Below are positions 49,883-58,848 of a DNA stretch of 64,000 nucleotides, piece by piece (position 1 is the stretch's first letter; the number at the start of each line of letters is the position of its first letter). Made by a program: the position numbers and the translations under genes. The DNA comes from Streptomyces pinistramenti (lineage in GTDB: Bacteria > Actinomycetota > Actinomycetes > Streptomycetales > Streptomycetaceae): positions 1-64,000 of the forward strand of contig NZ_JAJCXB010000026.1 of assembly GCF_020564935.1 (NCBI RefSeq), in the 5' to 3' direction. Under the pieces are notes generated by a model. That model had not been told where the DNA came from. It made no database searches and saw only the letters and a program-made list of their open reading frames with translations.

Positions 49883-49907
49883 GGCGCGGCGGCGGACCCG
49901 GCCGCGC

Positions 49908-50486
49908 TCACGGGTGCGGTGTGCCGCCGACGTCCCCGTGCGTCTCGCCGGGGGAGCGGTCCGCATCGACCGGGGCCGCGTCGGGCCAGCCGAGCGGGTA
50001 GGGGTCGGACGCCGCGCCGGGGGCGGGGGGTTCGTCACCGGCCGCGGTGAAGGCGCCCAGTGCATCGACGAGCGCGGCGCGCTGTTCGGGAGCCAGCCGG
50101 CCGACGATGCCGGCGATCTCCCTGCGGCGGCGGGCGGTGACCTCTTCGACGATGCGACGGCCCTGGCCGGTCAGCCCCAGCCGGGTCTCGCGGCGGTCAC
50201 CGGGGTTGACCTGCCGGTCGGCGAACCCGGCGGTGATCAGCCGGTCGACCATGCGCATCGCGGTGGACGGATTGACCCCCAGCCAGTCGGCGACCTCGAC
50301 GAGCTTGGCCGTGCCGTGGCTGGACAGCGCGACCAGCAGCCGGAACTGCGCGAGCGTCACCCGGCCCTCCACCGCGGCCAGCGAACGGGCGGAGACCGCG
50401 ACCAGGACGCGGGAGGCGGTCAGCACCGCGCGGGTCACGGCCTCGACATCGTCGTGCTGCCCGGCGGGAGGTGTGGGTGCGTCCAT
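49908..50486 (-). CDS. MarR-family transcriptional regulator
   Basis: A 192-residue winged-helix regulator. The HTH is in LVEVADWLGVNPSTAMRMVD and the wing in RQVNPGDRRETRLGLTGQGR, both standard for MarR. The C-terminal 40 residues are Pro/Asp-rich and probably disordered. ATG 50486 has GGGGG almost adjoining it. It may act at the palindrome at 46348-46368, but that is only proximity; the ABC operon starting three kilobases away or its own promoter are alternatives. Confidence 0.9.
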   Translation of the reverse strand: MDAPTPPAGQHDDVEAVTRAVLTASRVLVAVSARSLAAVEGRVTLAQFRLLVALSSHGTAKLVEVADWLGVNPSTAMRMVDRLITAGFADRQVNPGDRRETRLGLTGQGRRIVEEVTARRRREIAGIVGRLAPEQRAALVDALGAFTAAGDEPPAPGAASDPYPLGWPDAAPVDADRSPGETHGDVGGTPHP

Positions 50487-50568
50487 GCCCCCTTTCTATC
50501 CCGGTGCGGCCCGCCTCGCCGGGCCGGGGTCGGCAGGGGCTGCGGCCGGCCCCGGCCCGGAGGGGCCG

Positions 50569-51438
50569 CTACTTCACCGCCCCCAGGGAGAGCCCCTGGA
50601 CGAGCTTGTCCTGGGCGGCGAATCCGGCGATCAGCACCGGGAGGGAGATGACGGTGGCCGCCGCGCAGACCTTGGCCAGGAACAGGCCCTGGCTGGTGAC
50701 GAATCCGGTCAGGAACACCGGCGATGTCCCCGCGACGATGCCGGTCAGGACGCGGGCGAAGAGCAGCTCGTTCCAGCTGAAGATGAACGAGATCAGGGCG
50801 GTGGCGGCGATGCCCGGCATGGCGACCGGCGCGACGATGCGCAGCAGGGTGGTGCCGAGCCCTGCGCCGTCGATGGACGCCGCCTCCAGCATCTCGACGG
50901 GCACTTCGGCGAGGAAGGAACGCATCATCCACACCGCGATCGGCAGGTTCATCGAGGTGTAGAGGATGATCAGCAGCCAGATGCTGTCCAGCATCCCGGT
51001 GTTCTGCGCGACCAGGTAGATGGGCAGCAGCCCCGCCACCAGCGGCAGCATCTTGGTGGAGAGGAAGAAGAACATCACGTCGCTCCACTTGCGCACCGGC
51101 CGGATCGACAGGGCGTAGGCCGCGGGAACGGCGAGGAGCAGGACGAGCAGGGTGGAAACGACCGACGCGGTCAGCGAGTTGATCAGCGGCGGCCAGGGGC
51201 TGATGCCGGTGCCGGCGCCGAAGAACTCGCGGTAGCCGTGCAGGGTGAGCGGGGCGGCGATGCTCGGCGGGTTGGTCGCCGCGTCCTGCTCGCTGTGGAA
51301 GGACGTGAGCACCATCCACGCGACGGGCAGGAAGAAGGCGATGCCGCACAGCCAGGCGAGCAGGCCCAGCAGGCTGCCGGTGCGGCGGCGGCGCCGTAGT
51401 GCGGGGGACGCGGAACGGCTCAGGGATGCGCTGCTCAT
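50569..51438 (-). CDS. ABC sugar/polyol transporter permease (MalG-like)
   Basis: A 289-residue inner-membrane permease with six helices. The EAA loop is EVPVEMLEAASIDGAGLGTT, the signature that docks the ATPase; ARVLTGIVAGTSPVFLTGF is typical of the polyol/trehalose branch. ATG 51438 overlaps the stop of the preceding permease gene as ATGA, so translation is coupled. Last gene of the three-gene operon; no ATP-binding subunit gene follows, so it must use a shared one such as MsiK. Confidence 0.92.
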   Translation of the reverse strand: MSSASLSRSASPALRRRRRTGSLLGLLAWLCGIAFFLPVAWMVLTSFHSEQDAATNPPSIAAPLTLHGYREFFGAGTGISPWPPLINSLTASVVSTLLVLLLAVPAAYALSIRPVRKWSDVMFFFLSTKMLPLVAGLLPIYLVAQNTGMLDSIWLLIILYTSMNLPIAVWMMRSFLAEVPVEMLEAASIDGAGLGTTLLRIVAPVAMPGIAATALISFIFSWNELLFARVLTGIVAGTSPVFLTGFVTSQGLFLAKVCAAATVISLPVLIAGFAAQDKLVQGLSLGAVK

Positions 51439-52370
51439 CGGGTGACCTCCTCGCGCAGCAGGGACGACACCGCGCGCAGCGCGAACGTCGCCACCAGCAG
51501 CGAACACAGCACGACGACGACGCCCTGAGCGGACGCCCGTCCGTAGTCATGGGCCTGGTAGAAGGTCTGGTAGATGGTGTAGGGGAGATTGGCCGTGCCC
51601 AGGCCGCCCGACGTGATGGTGAAGACCGCGTCGAAGTTCTGCACGACGTACACCGTGCCCAGCAGGGCGGCGAGTTCGAGATAGCGGCGCAGGTGAGGCA
51701 GCGTCAGATAGCGGAAGACATCGAACGTCGTGGCGCCGTCCATCCGGGCCGCCTCGACGGCGTCGGCCGGCCGGCTCTGCAGACCGGCCAGCAGGATCAG
51801 CATCATGAACGGCGTCCACTGCCAGATCAGCGACGCCTCCACCGCGGCCAGCGGCGAATCGGTCATCCAGTCCGGCTGCGGCGGGTTGTCGCTGCCGAAC
51901 AGGCCCCATATCCAGGACAGGCAGCCGTTGATGAACCCGTACGACGCGTTGTACAGCGCGTGCTTCCACAGCAGCGCGGAGGCGACCGGCACCACCAGGA
52001 ACGGCGTGATGAGCAGGGTGCGGACGATGCCGCGGCCGCGGAAGCTGCGGTCGAGCAGCAGCGCGAGCCCAAGGCCGAGCAGCAGACTCACCAGCACCAC
52101 GGTCACGGTCAGCAGCACGGTCGTGCCGACCGACGCGCGCATCGCCGGGTCCGTGAACACCGCCGCGTAGTTGTCGAAGGCGGCGAAGCCGCGGTTGCCG
52201 GGGGCCAGCGCGTTCCAGCGGGTGAAGGAGATCACCACGGTGGCCACGAACGGCAGTTGGGTCACGATGATCAGGAAGACCAGCGCGGGCAGCAGGGGTG
52301 CACGGCGCGCCCAGTCCTTCGCGCGCTGCGCCCGCAGGCCGCGGGACGTGTCAGCGGTCGGCGTAGGCAC
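51435..52370 (-). CDS. ABC sugar/polyol transporter permease (MalF-like)
   Basis: A 311-residue permease with six helices (PLLPALVFLIIVTQLPFVAT first). The EAA loop is RPADAVEAARMDGATTFDVF. GTG 52370 is the start because GAGGAGG lies six bases upstream; it overlaps the end of the binding-protein gene by 20 bases. Works with the downstream permease to pass a carbohydrate delivered by the lipoprotein. Confidence 0.92.
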   Translation of the reverse strand: MPTPTADTSRGLRAQRAKDWARRAPLLPALVFLIIVTQLPFVATVVISFTRWNALAPGNRGFAAFDNYAAVFTDPAMRASVGTTVLLTVTVVLVSLLLGLGLALLLDRSFRGRGIVRTLLITPFLVVPVASALLWKHALYNASYGFINGCLSWIWGLFGSDNPPQPDWMTDSPLAAVEASLIWQWTPFMMLILLAGLQSRPADAVEAARMDGATTFDVFRYLTLPHLRRYLELAALLGTVYVVQNFDAVFTITSGGLGTANLPYTIYQTFYQAHDYGRASAQGVVVVLCSLLVATFALRAVSSLLREEVTR

Positions 52371-53727
52371 GCGCCACCTCCTCGGCGAGCCGCTGGCCGT
52401 GCTCCAGCGCCGCGGGCACGCTCTGCTTGCCCGCGATGGCCGAACTGATCTCCTGGGACACCTTGGTGCCCAGATCGGAGAACTCGGGTATGCCCACGAA
52501 CTGGATGCCGGGGGCGGGCCGCGGCTGCACACCGGGGTCGTCCGGACGGGCCGATCTGATCGCCTGCTCCGTCGCCGGCGCGAAGGCCCCGGACTCCTTC
52601 ACGTACGCGGGATCCCGGTAGAGCGAGGCGCGCTTGCCGCCCGGCGCCCGTGACCAGCCCAACTCCTTGGCCACCAGCCGCTCGTACTTCTTGCTCGACG
52701 CCCAGGAGATGAACTTCCAGGCGGCGTCCTGGTGCGTGCTCGCCTTCTGGATGCCCCAGGCCCAGGTGTAGAGCCAGCCCGCGCTGCCGGTCCGCTCGAC
52801 CGGCGCCGGGGCGTAGCCGACCTTGCCCGCCACCTTGGAGTCGGCGCTCTCCAGCGAGCCCGCGCCCGCCGTCGCGTCGTACCACATGGCGACCTTGCCC
52901 TGCTGCATGTCGTTGAGGCACTCGGTGTAGCCGGCCTGCGGTGCGCCGGCCTCGCCGTGTCTGCGGACCAGGTCGACGTAGAAGCGGGTGGCCTTCGTGA
53001 ACTCCGGGCTGTCGAGCTTCGCCTTCCAGTCCTCGGTGAACCAGGTGCCGCCGAAGGTGTTGACGACGGTGCTCAGCGGCGCGGCCAGCTGCCCCCAACC
53101 GGGCTGCCCGCGCAGGCAGATGCCCTTGAGTCCGTTCCGGGATCCGTCCAGCTTCGCGGCCAGCGCGGCGACCTGCCGCCAGGTCGGGTGGGCGGGCATC
53201 GTCAGGCCCGCGGCCCTGACCAGGTCCTTGCGGTACATCAGGAAGGAGGACTCGCCGTAGAACGGCTCCGCGTAGATCTTGCCGTCCGCCGCGGTCAGCG
53301 ACTTACGGACCGGCTCCAGGATGTCCTTCTGGTCGAACTCCCGGTCCTTCGCGGCCCGTTCGCCCAGCGGGGTCAGCCAGCCGTTGCGGGCGTAGATCGG
53401 CGTCTCGTAATTGCTCAGGCTCGCCACGTCGTACTGCCCGGCCTGGCTGGAGAAGTCCTGGCTCATCTTGTCGCGCAGGTCGTCCTCGGGCAGCACGGTG
53501 AAGTTCACCTTGATGCCGGTCTCCTTGGTGAAGTGCGCGGCCGTCAGCCGCTGCAGATCCACCATCTGCGGGTTGTTCACCATCAGTACGTTGATGGTGT
53601 GCGCGCCGTCGTTGCCGACGTCACCCGCGCCGCGATAGCAGCCGGCGGTGGCCAGCGACAGGGTCAGGGTGACCGCGGTCAGCGCGGTGGCGCGGCCTCG
53701 GCTGCTGCCAGGGGATCGTGCTCTCAC
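52351..53727 (-). CDS. ABC transporter substrate-binding lipoprotein, polyol-type
   Basis: A 458-residue lipoprotein: signal peptide (LTAVTLTLSLATAGC) with lipobox ATAGC and C30, then a type I family-1 solute-binding fold. The segment MVNNPQMVDLQRLTAAHFTK and the text GQYDVASLSNYETPIYARNG match the sorbitol/mannitol-binding (SmoE) type rather than maltose or cellobiose binders. Start GTG 53727 has AAGGT upstream. First gene of the operon, preceded by the DeoR terminator, so it has its own promoter within 53728-53852. Confidence 0.9.
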   Translation of the reverse strand: MRARSPGSSRGRATALTAVTLTLSLATAGCYRGAGDVGNDGAHTINVLMVNNPQMVDLQRLTAAHFTKETGIKVNFTVLPEDDLRDKMSQDFSSQAGQYDVASLSNYETPIYARNGWLTPLGERAAKDREFDQKDILEPVRKSLTAADGKIYAEPFYGESSFLMYRKDLVRAAGLTMPAHPTWRQVAALAAKLDGSRNGLKGICLRGQPGWGQLAAPLSTVVNTFGGTWFTEDWKAKLDSPEFTKATRFYVDLVRRHGEAGAPQAGYTECLNDMQQGKVAMWYDATAGAGSLESADSKVAGKVGYAPAPVERTGSAGWLYTWAWGIQKASTHQDAAWKFISWASSKKYERLVAKELGWSRAPGGKRASLYRDPAYVKESGAFAPATEQAIRSARPDDPGVQPRPAPGIQFVGIPEFSDLGTKVSQEISSAIAGKQSVPAALEHGQRLAEEVARAYADR

Positions 53728-53852
53728 ACTTCTACCTTTCTGGGGACATCCGTCGGGCCCGGCCGCCGTCCACGCCGGACGCGCGGGCCTGCGGCGGGCA
53801 CGGGGGACCGGCCGGCGGCCGTGCGGGGCCGCCGACGCCGGTGGTGTGCGTG

Positions 53853-53885
53853 CGGTACGGGCCGGTCGTCGGGCGGCCCGTACCG
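53853..53885 (-). terminator. hairpin terminator of the DeoR gene
   Basis: CGGTACGGGCC (53853-53863) and GGCCCGTACCG (53875-53885), perfect 11-bp arms and an 11-base loop, starting one base after the DeoR stop codon. It insulates DeoR from the ABC operon on the same strand. Confidence 0.85.
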
Positions 53886-53886
53886 G

Positions 53887-54648
53887 TCAGACCCGGAGCA
53901 CCTGCGGCCCCAGGAGGGAGTAGCGGTGGGCCTCGGGCCCGGACAGGCCGGCGTCGGTGACGATCGTGTCGACGTCGCCGATGCCGGCGAACCGACAGAA
54001 ACTGCTCGCGCCGAACTTGCTGTGCACCCCGACCAGCACCCGCCGCCGCGACGAACGGACGGCCTGCTCCTTCACGTCGGCGACGGCCGGGTCCGGGGTG
54101 GTCAGGCCGTGCTCACGGGAGATGCCGTTCGCGCCCAGGAACGCCAGGTCGATGACGAACCGGGCGAGCATGTCCCGCGCCCACGACCCCACCGTCGCCT
54201 GCGTCCCCGACCGCACCCGCCCGCCGGCCAGCAGGACGGTGGTGGAATCGGATTCCGACACCAGGGACGCGGTGCGCAGCGACGGGGTGATCACGGTCAG
54301 CGGCCGGTCGGTGGGCAGCAGCACGGCGACCAGCTCCGGCGTGTAGCCCTCGTCCACGAACACCGTCTCGGCCTCGCCGACCAGCTGCGCCGCGGCCGCG
54401 GCGATCCGGCGCTTCTCCGCGACCTGCTGGGTCTCGCGCCGGGCCAGGGTGGTCTCGAATCCGGCACTCTCGACCGGATATGCGGCGCCGTGGGTGCGCC
54501 GGATCAGGCCCCGGCGCTCCAGCGCGCTCAGGTCGCGCCGCACGGTTTCCCGGGCGACCCGGAACTCCTCCGCGGCATCCGCGACATCGACCCGGCCGGT
54601 CTGCCGGGCGAGCACGAGGATGCGGTGCTGACGTTCCTCGGCCCTCAT
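53887..54648 (-). CDS. DeoR-family regulator, probable regulator of the ABC importer
   Basis: A 253-residue repressor. The HTH is VDVADAAEEFRVARETVRRD after RAEERQHRILVLARQTG; the DeoRC domain has FVDEGYTPELVAVLL, SDSTTVLLAGG and FLGANGIS. ATG 54648 follows AGGAG at six bases. Directly upstream of the polyol-type importer and on the same strand, it is the expected controller, answering to a sugar or polyol phosphate. Three related decamer-like repeats in its own upstream region (54692-54833) are candidate binding sites. Confidence 0.92.
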   Translation of the reverse strand: MRAEERQHRILVLARQTGRVDVADAAEEFRVARETVRRDLSALERRGLIRRTHGAAYPVESAGFETTLARRETQQVAEKRRIAAAAAQLVGEAETVFVDEGYTPELVAVLLPTDRPLTVITPSLRTASLVSESDSTTVLLAGGRVRSGTQATVGSWARDMLARFVIDLAFLGANGISREHGLTTPDPAVADVKEQAVRSSRRRVLVGVHSKFGASSFCRFAGIGDVDTIVTDAGLSGPEAHRYSLLGPQVLRV

Positions 54649-54691
54649 GGTGTTCTCCTGCGCATAGCGTCGATCCGTTCGGTCACGGGAC

Positions 54692-54833
54692 TGCCCGTTT
54701 CTGCCCGCCCGAGGTTTATAGCAACGGTTCCCGCACCGTCTGCTGCCCGCGGCAGCAGGAAAGATGCCTGTTTCCGCCCGCCCCGTAGCGCCCGGTACAG
54801 GGGCGTCCGCAGCGGACGTGCCCGTTCCGCCCC
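54692..54833. repeat. three related repeats upstream of the DeoR gene
   Basis: TGCCCGTTTCTGCCCG (54692-54707), TGCCTGTTTCCGCCCG (54765-54780) and a shorter TGCCCGTTCCGCCCC (54819-54833); read on the minus strand the consensus is GGGCRGAAACRGGCA. Between the first two lies TGCTGCC-CGC-GGCAGCA (54741-54757), a perfect dyad. These look like DeoR binding sites. TATAAA (54720-54715, minus strand) may be the -10. Confidence 0.6.
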
Positions 54834-55095
54834 GCTGGGCGGTCCGCGGACATCCCGATGCGTGGGATCCGGCCGGTGCCTGGTGGCCGAAACCGCACCT
54901 GTTGACCGTTTCGGACCGGCCGGGGCGCTTCGTGGATCACTCGCGAGGAGGATTCGGTACGTCCCGGGAACGGCCCTGACCGGCAGCGGACCGCCGTTGC
55001 GGCACCACGGCGGGACGGCCGGGCCGGGAGGCCCCCGCGTACGCCGGTGGCCCGCAGCGGTGAGGGTGCGCGCGAGGGCGCTTAGGCTGGGCGGT
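54834..55095. other. remaining intergenic region before the STAS gene
   Basis: About 260 bases, no gene supported. TAGGCT (55083-55088) seven bases before the STAS ATG, with GTGAGG-like sequence sixteen bases further up, may be a leaderless promoter. Confidence 0.4.
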
Positions 55096-55551
55096 ATGAG
55101 TGCGGAGATGCGGTCGTTGGCGGTCACTGCGATCGCGCAGGGGGAGGAGTGTGCGGTCCTGCGGGTGACAGGGGAGCTGGACCTCCGCACCGAGCAGGCG
55201 TTTCTCGCCGAGGCCCGGTCCGTCGTCTCGGCCGGTCATCGCTTCCTGGTGCTCGACCTGACCGCCCTGCGCTTCTGCGACTCCCGCGGCCTGAGCTGCC
55301 TGCTCGCGCTGGAATGGCTGTGCCGGCGGCTGGAGGGCCGGCTGTTCCTGGCCTCCCTCGGCGTGCGGATGCTGCGGCTGCTGGTCGGCACCCAGTCCCT
55401 GGGGGTCTTCTCCTGCTACCCCACCGTCGGCCACGCCCTGGCGGCGGTGCCGGACGGCAGCCGCCCGGCCTGGCCGCCGTCGATGGACGAGCCCGCACCG
55501 CCTGCGGACGGCGATCCGGAGCCCGACGGGACCGGCCACCGCGCCCCGTAA
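55096..55551 (+). CDS. STAS-domain anti-sigma-factor antagonist
   Basis: A 151-residue SpoIIAA-like protein. The phosphorylatable serine is in LRFCDSRGLSCLLAL, and VLRVTGELDLRTEQAFLAEA precedes it as in family members. It would bind a HATPase_c anti-sigma kinase when dephosphorylated. Pro/Asp-rich tail of about 25 residues. Partner candidates elsewhere in the window are the ATPase at 19268-19774 and the SpoIIE phosphatase at 46615-48705, but neither is adjacent. ATG 55096 has no ribosome site. Confidence 0.9.
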   Translation: MSAEMRSLAVTAIAQGEECAVLRVTGELDLRTEQAFLAEARSVVSAGHRFLVLDLTALRFCDSRGLSCLLALEWLCRRLEGRLFLASLGVRMLRLLVGTQSLGVFSCYPTVGHALAAVPDGSRPAWPPSMDEPAPPADGDPEPDGTGHRAP

Positions 55552-55632
55552 GAGCCCGTCACCGGACACCGGGCGTACCCCGGCGATTGCTACGCTGCGG
55601 CCACGACCTGACACGGGGAGAGGGGGCGCGAG

Positions 55633-56421
55633 GTGCCGGGTGCCGAGGTGGCGCGGCCACGTCGCGGGCGGCCGTCCCTCCGCAAGGAGGTCGCCGACGC
55701 AATCAAGCGCCACATGCTCGACAACCGGATGCGACCGGGCGACCCACTGCCGACCGAGGCCGAACTGTGCGCGACGCTGAGCGCCAGCCGCTCCAGCGTG
55801 CGCGAGGCCGTCAATGCGCTGGCCGCGCTGGACATCGTCGAGGTCCGGCACGGGCACGGCACCTACGTCGGCACCCTGGGCCTGTCGGCGCTGGCCGAGA
55901 GCATGACGTTCCGTGGACTGCTCAGCCCCGGCGACGAGTTCCGCGGCTACGCCGATCTCGTCGACGTCAGGGAACTCTTCGAGCGGGGCAACGCCGAACG
56001 CATCGTCGGCGCGCTCACCCCCGCACACCTGGACAGGCTGGACGGCCTGGTGGCGGAGATGGAGCTCCGCCGCGCGGGCGGCGACGCGTTCGTGGCCACC
56101 GACCGGGCCTTCCACGCCCTGCTCGTCGAACCGCTCGGCAACGACCTCATCAGCCAGCTGTCCCAGGCGTTCTGGGACAGCTACGCAGGCGTCGGACCGC
56201 ACCTCGGCCTGATCACGATCGAGGACGAGCGGCACACCGTCGACGTGCACCGCCGCCTCACCGACGCCGCCAGGGCCGGTGACGCCGCCGCCTTCGCCGC
56301 CGCGGTGGCCGACCACTACGCGCCGGTGCGCCGACGGCTGGCCGAGGCCCGCTCGGCAGGCACCGCGGCCCGTCACGGCACGTCCCCTACGGTGCCGTGC
56401 CGTCGCGCAGCGCGCCGATGA
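55633..56421 (+). CDS. FadR-type GntR-family regulator
   Basis: A 262-residue regulator with an N-terminal winged HTH (KEVADAIKRHMLDNRMRPGD, then LPTEAELCATLSASRSSVRE) and an all-helical FCD domain (RELFERGNAERIVGALTPAH, AFHALLVEPLGNDLISQLSQ) that binds a small organic acid with a metal. TACGCT at 55591-55596 is a possible -10; GTG 55633 has AGGGGG nearby. Its 3' end overlaps the LysR gene end by 35 bases on the opposite strand. Target not identified. Confidence 0.92.
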   Translation: MPGAEVARPRRGRPSLRKEVADAIKRHMLDNRMRPGDPLPTEAELCATLSASRSSVREAVNALAALDIVEVRHGHGTYVGTLGLSALAESMTFRGLLSPGDEFRGYADLVDVRELFERGNAERIVGALTPAHLDRLDGLVAEMELRRAGGDAFVATDRAFHALLVEPLGNDLISQLSQAFWDSYAGVGPHLGLITIEDERHTVDVHRRLTDAARAGDAAAFAAAVADHYAPVRRRLAEARSAGTAARHGTSPTVPCRRAARR

Positions 56422-57316
56422 GCGCCGCCACCGACGGCCGCCGGCGCGACGCGGCGCCGACGGCGACGACGACCTGCCGCTCCACCCGGTCCCGCAGCGG
56501 CACGGAAGCGATCCCCTCCGACCGCAGCCGCAGCATCAGCTCCGTCAGCGGCGTGACCCCGAGACCCGCCGCGACCATCGCCAGCGACGTGGCCGTATCG
56601 GTGACCTCGTGCACCACCCGCGGCTCGAAACCGGCACGGCGGCAGACGGCCCGCATCGCCCGCCCGTAGTACGAGCCGGCCGCGGGCAGTATCCAGTCCA
56701 GACCGGCCGCGTCGGCCAGCCGCAGCGGCGCGTACGGCGGCCGTGCCGCTTGTGGCACCCGCTCGCCCGGCGGCGCGGGCCCGGCGGGCACGGCCAGCGC
56801 GAACCGTTCGGTGCGCAGCCGCACCACGTCCACGTCGCCGTCCCTGGCGAGCGGCGCGTCCGGGTAGTCGAGCCCCAGCGCCAGGTCCACCCGCCCGGCG
56901 CACACCTCGGCGTACGCCTGGTCCACGTCCACCTCACGGCTCACCACGCGGACACCCGGGTGCCGGGCCCGCAGCCGGTCCAGGGCGGGCGGCAGCAGGG
57001 CGGCGGCCGCGGTGCCGAAGACGCCGAGCCGCAGCCGCGCCACGACCTCGGCGCGGCCGCGCTCCAGGGCCGCCACCGCCTCCGCCTGCGCGGCCAGGAT
57101 CCGTTCGGCGTGCCGCGCGAGGGTGTGCCCGGCGTCGGTCAGCTCCACCCGGCGGCCCGTCCGCCGGACCAGCTCCGTGCCGGTGGCCCGCTCCAGCGCG
57201 GCGATCTGCTGCGAGACCGCGCCCGGCGTGTAGCCGAGGGCCGCGGCGGCCGCGGTCATCGTGCCGCTGCGGGTCAGCTCCAGGAGTGTTCTGAGCTGAA
57301 CTCCCGGAAGCTCCAT
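56387..57316 (-). CDS. LysR-family transcriptional regulator
   Basis: A 309-residue LTTR. HTH: QLRTLLELTRSGTMTAAAAA followed by LGYTPGAVSQQIAALERATG; effector domain with LGVFGTAAAALLPPAL, the DLALGLDYPDAPL segment and VTDTATSLAMVAAGLGVT. ATG 57316 is clear from the homologous start. Divergent from the FAD oxidase gene with 277 bases between, as is usual for an activator of the adjacent operon; the direct repeat CACCT-TGAG-CACCT near 57410 is a weak candidate site. Likely ligand is a lysine-degradation intermediate. Confidence 0.92.
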   Translation of the reverse strand: MELPGVQLRTLLELTRSGTMTAAAAALGYTPGAVSQQIAALERATGTELVRRTGRRVELTDAGHTLARHAERILAAQAEAVAALERGRAEVVARLRLGVFGTAAAALLPPALDRLRARHPGVRVVSREVDVDQAYAEVCAGRVDLALGLDYPDAPLARDGDVDVVRLRTERFALAVPAGPAPPGERVPQAARPPYAPLRLADAAGLDWILPAAGSYYGRAMRAVCRRAGFEPRVVHEVTDTATSLAMVAAGLGVTPLTELMLRLRSEGIASVPLRDRVERQVVVAVGAASRRRPSVAALIGALRDGTAP

Positions 57317-57593
57317 GGCGGAAGCGTAGAGGTGCGCAGGACGCCGCGCCCACCGCCGGAGGGCGCCCGCGACGGCGCGCGCCCCACTGCAGCGTTCCTG
57401 ATAGATCACCTTGAGCACCTGTGCATGGACGCAGAGCAGCCCGGTGCCGCACCATTTGAAGGAACCCACCGCGCGCCGGCCGCCCGTCCCACCCGGGACC
57501 TGAGCCCCACCGCGGGCCACCGCCGGACGGCACCACCCCAGGAGCGGAGCGACCCCGGGAGAGACCCCCCACGAGACGGGAAGGCGGCCCCCG

Positions 57594-58799
57594 ATGGCTT
57601 CCACCGCTGCGTGTGTCCCTGTCCCCGAAGAGGCCGACGTCGTGATCATCGGCGGCGGCGTCATCGGGGCGAGCATCGCATTCCACCTGGCCGAGGCCGG
57701 TGTCGGCCGGATCCTGCTGCTGGAGCGCGACCGCCCCGCCTCCGGCTCGTCGGGCAAACCGCTCGGCGGCGTCCGCGCCCAGTTCTCCGACCCGCTGAAC
57801 ATCAGGATCGGCCTGCGCAGCCTGGATGCCTGGCGGGACTTCGGCCGCAGGCCGGGAGCGGACCTCGGCCTGGAAAACGTCGGCTACCTCTTCCTCCTCG
57901 GCGACGCGGCCGAACTCGCCACCTTCGAAGCCGGTGTCGAGACCCAGAACGCGCTCGGCGTCCCCAGCCGCATCCTCACCCCGCGCGAGGCCCACGACCT
58001 GTGCCCCTACACCGACCCCGACACCCTGGTCGCCGCCGCGTACTCGCCGTCCGACGGCTACGCCCGCCCCAAGTCCGCGGTGACCGGCTACCTGCGGGCC
58101 GCCCGCCGCCTCGGTGCGACGGTCCGTACCCGGTGCCCGGTCACCGGCATCGGCACCACCCCGGGCGCGGCGGCGGACGGCGGGCGCCAGGCCGTGCACA
58201 CGCCGTACGGCACGGTGCACACGCCGACCGTCATCTGCTGCGCCGGCGCCTGGTCGGCCGCCGTCGGGAAGATGGCCGGCGCCGAGCTGCCCGTCACCCC
58301 GCTCCGCCGCCAGATCGCCCTCACCGGACCGCTGCGGCCCGCGCCGCCCCGGATCCCCTTCACCCTCGACTTCGGCTCCACCCTCTACTTCCACAACGAC
58401 GGCGCGGGCGGCCTGCTCATGGGCCTCTCCGACCCCGCCCAACAGGCCGGATTCGGGCGCCGGTTCAGCCGCGAGTGGCTGGGCCCGTTCCGTGCCGCGG
58501 CCGCCCGCAGGGCACCCGGCATCGCCCGCTTCCCGGTCGCCGGCGGCTGGGCCGGTCTGTACGAGATGACGCCGGACCGCAATGCGCTGATCGGCGAGGC
58601 GGAGCGCACGGCGGCACATCGGGGGCGTTTCCTGTATGCGACGGGATTCTCCGGGCACGGATTCCTCCAGGCACCGGCCGTCGGCGAGATCGTCCGCGAC
58701 CTCTACCTTGGCCGGCCGCCGTTCCTCGACGTCAGCCCGCTGTCCGCCACCCGCTTCGACGGCCGCACCACCGCCAGGCCGGAAGCCCACATCATCTGA
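57594..58799 (+). CDS. DAO-type FAD oxidoreductase, candidate pipecolate oxidase
   Basis: A 401-residue flavoenzyme of the glycine/sarcosine/D-amino-acid oxidase family. FAD motif GGGVIGASIAFHLAEAG (residues about 20-36), GSSGKPLGGVRAQFSD, and C-terminal ATGFSGHGFLQAPAVGE are typical. Followed by HglS- and ALDH7-type genes, its most economical role is oxidation of L-pipecolate (as AmaA) to piperideine-6-carboxylate, but sarcosine- or other imino-acid oxidation fits the family equally well. First gene of a three-gene operon, spacing 49 bases to the next. Confidence 0.9.
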   Translation: MASTAACVPVPEEADVVIIGGGVIGASIAFHLAEAGVGRILLLERDRPASGSSGKPLGGVRAQFSDPLNIRIGLRSLDAWRDFGRRPGADLGLENVGYLFLLGDAAELATFEAGVETQNALGVPSRILTPREAHDLCPYTDPDTLVAAAYSPSDGYARPKSAVTGYLRAARRLGATVRTRCPVTGIGTTPGAAADGGRQAVHTPYGTVHTPTVICCAGAWSAAVGKMAGAELPVTPLRRQIALTGPLRPAPPRIPFTLDFGSTLYFHNDGAGGLLMGLSDPAQQAGFGRRFSREWLGPFRAAAARRAPGIARFPVAGGWAGLYEMTPDRNALIGEAERTAAHRGRFLYATGFSGHGFLQAPAVGEIVRDLYLGRPPFLDVSPLSATRFDGRTTARPEAHII

Positions 58800-58848
58800 A
58801 ACCCCGGCCCCACCCCACCGTGAGCCCCGCACACACCCGGAGGTCCGC

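Noticed and set aside
54764..54979. 71-codon plus-strand frame in the DeoR upstream region
   Set aside because: No ribosome site, no recognisable sequence, overlaps repeat elements.
52732..55551. 939-codon plus-strand frame ending with STAS
   Set aside because: Only its last 151 codons, from ATG 55096, look like a protein; the rest is antisense to the binding protein and DeoR genes.
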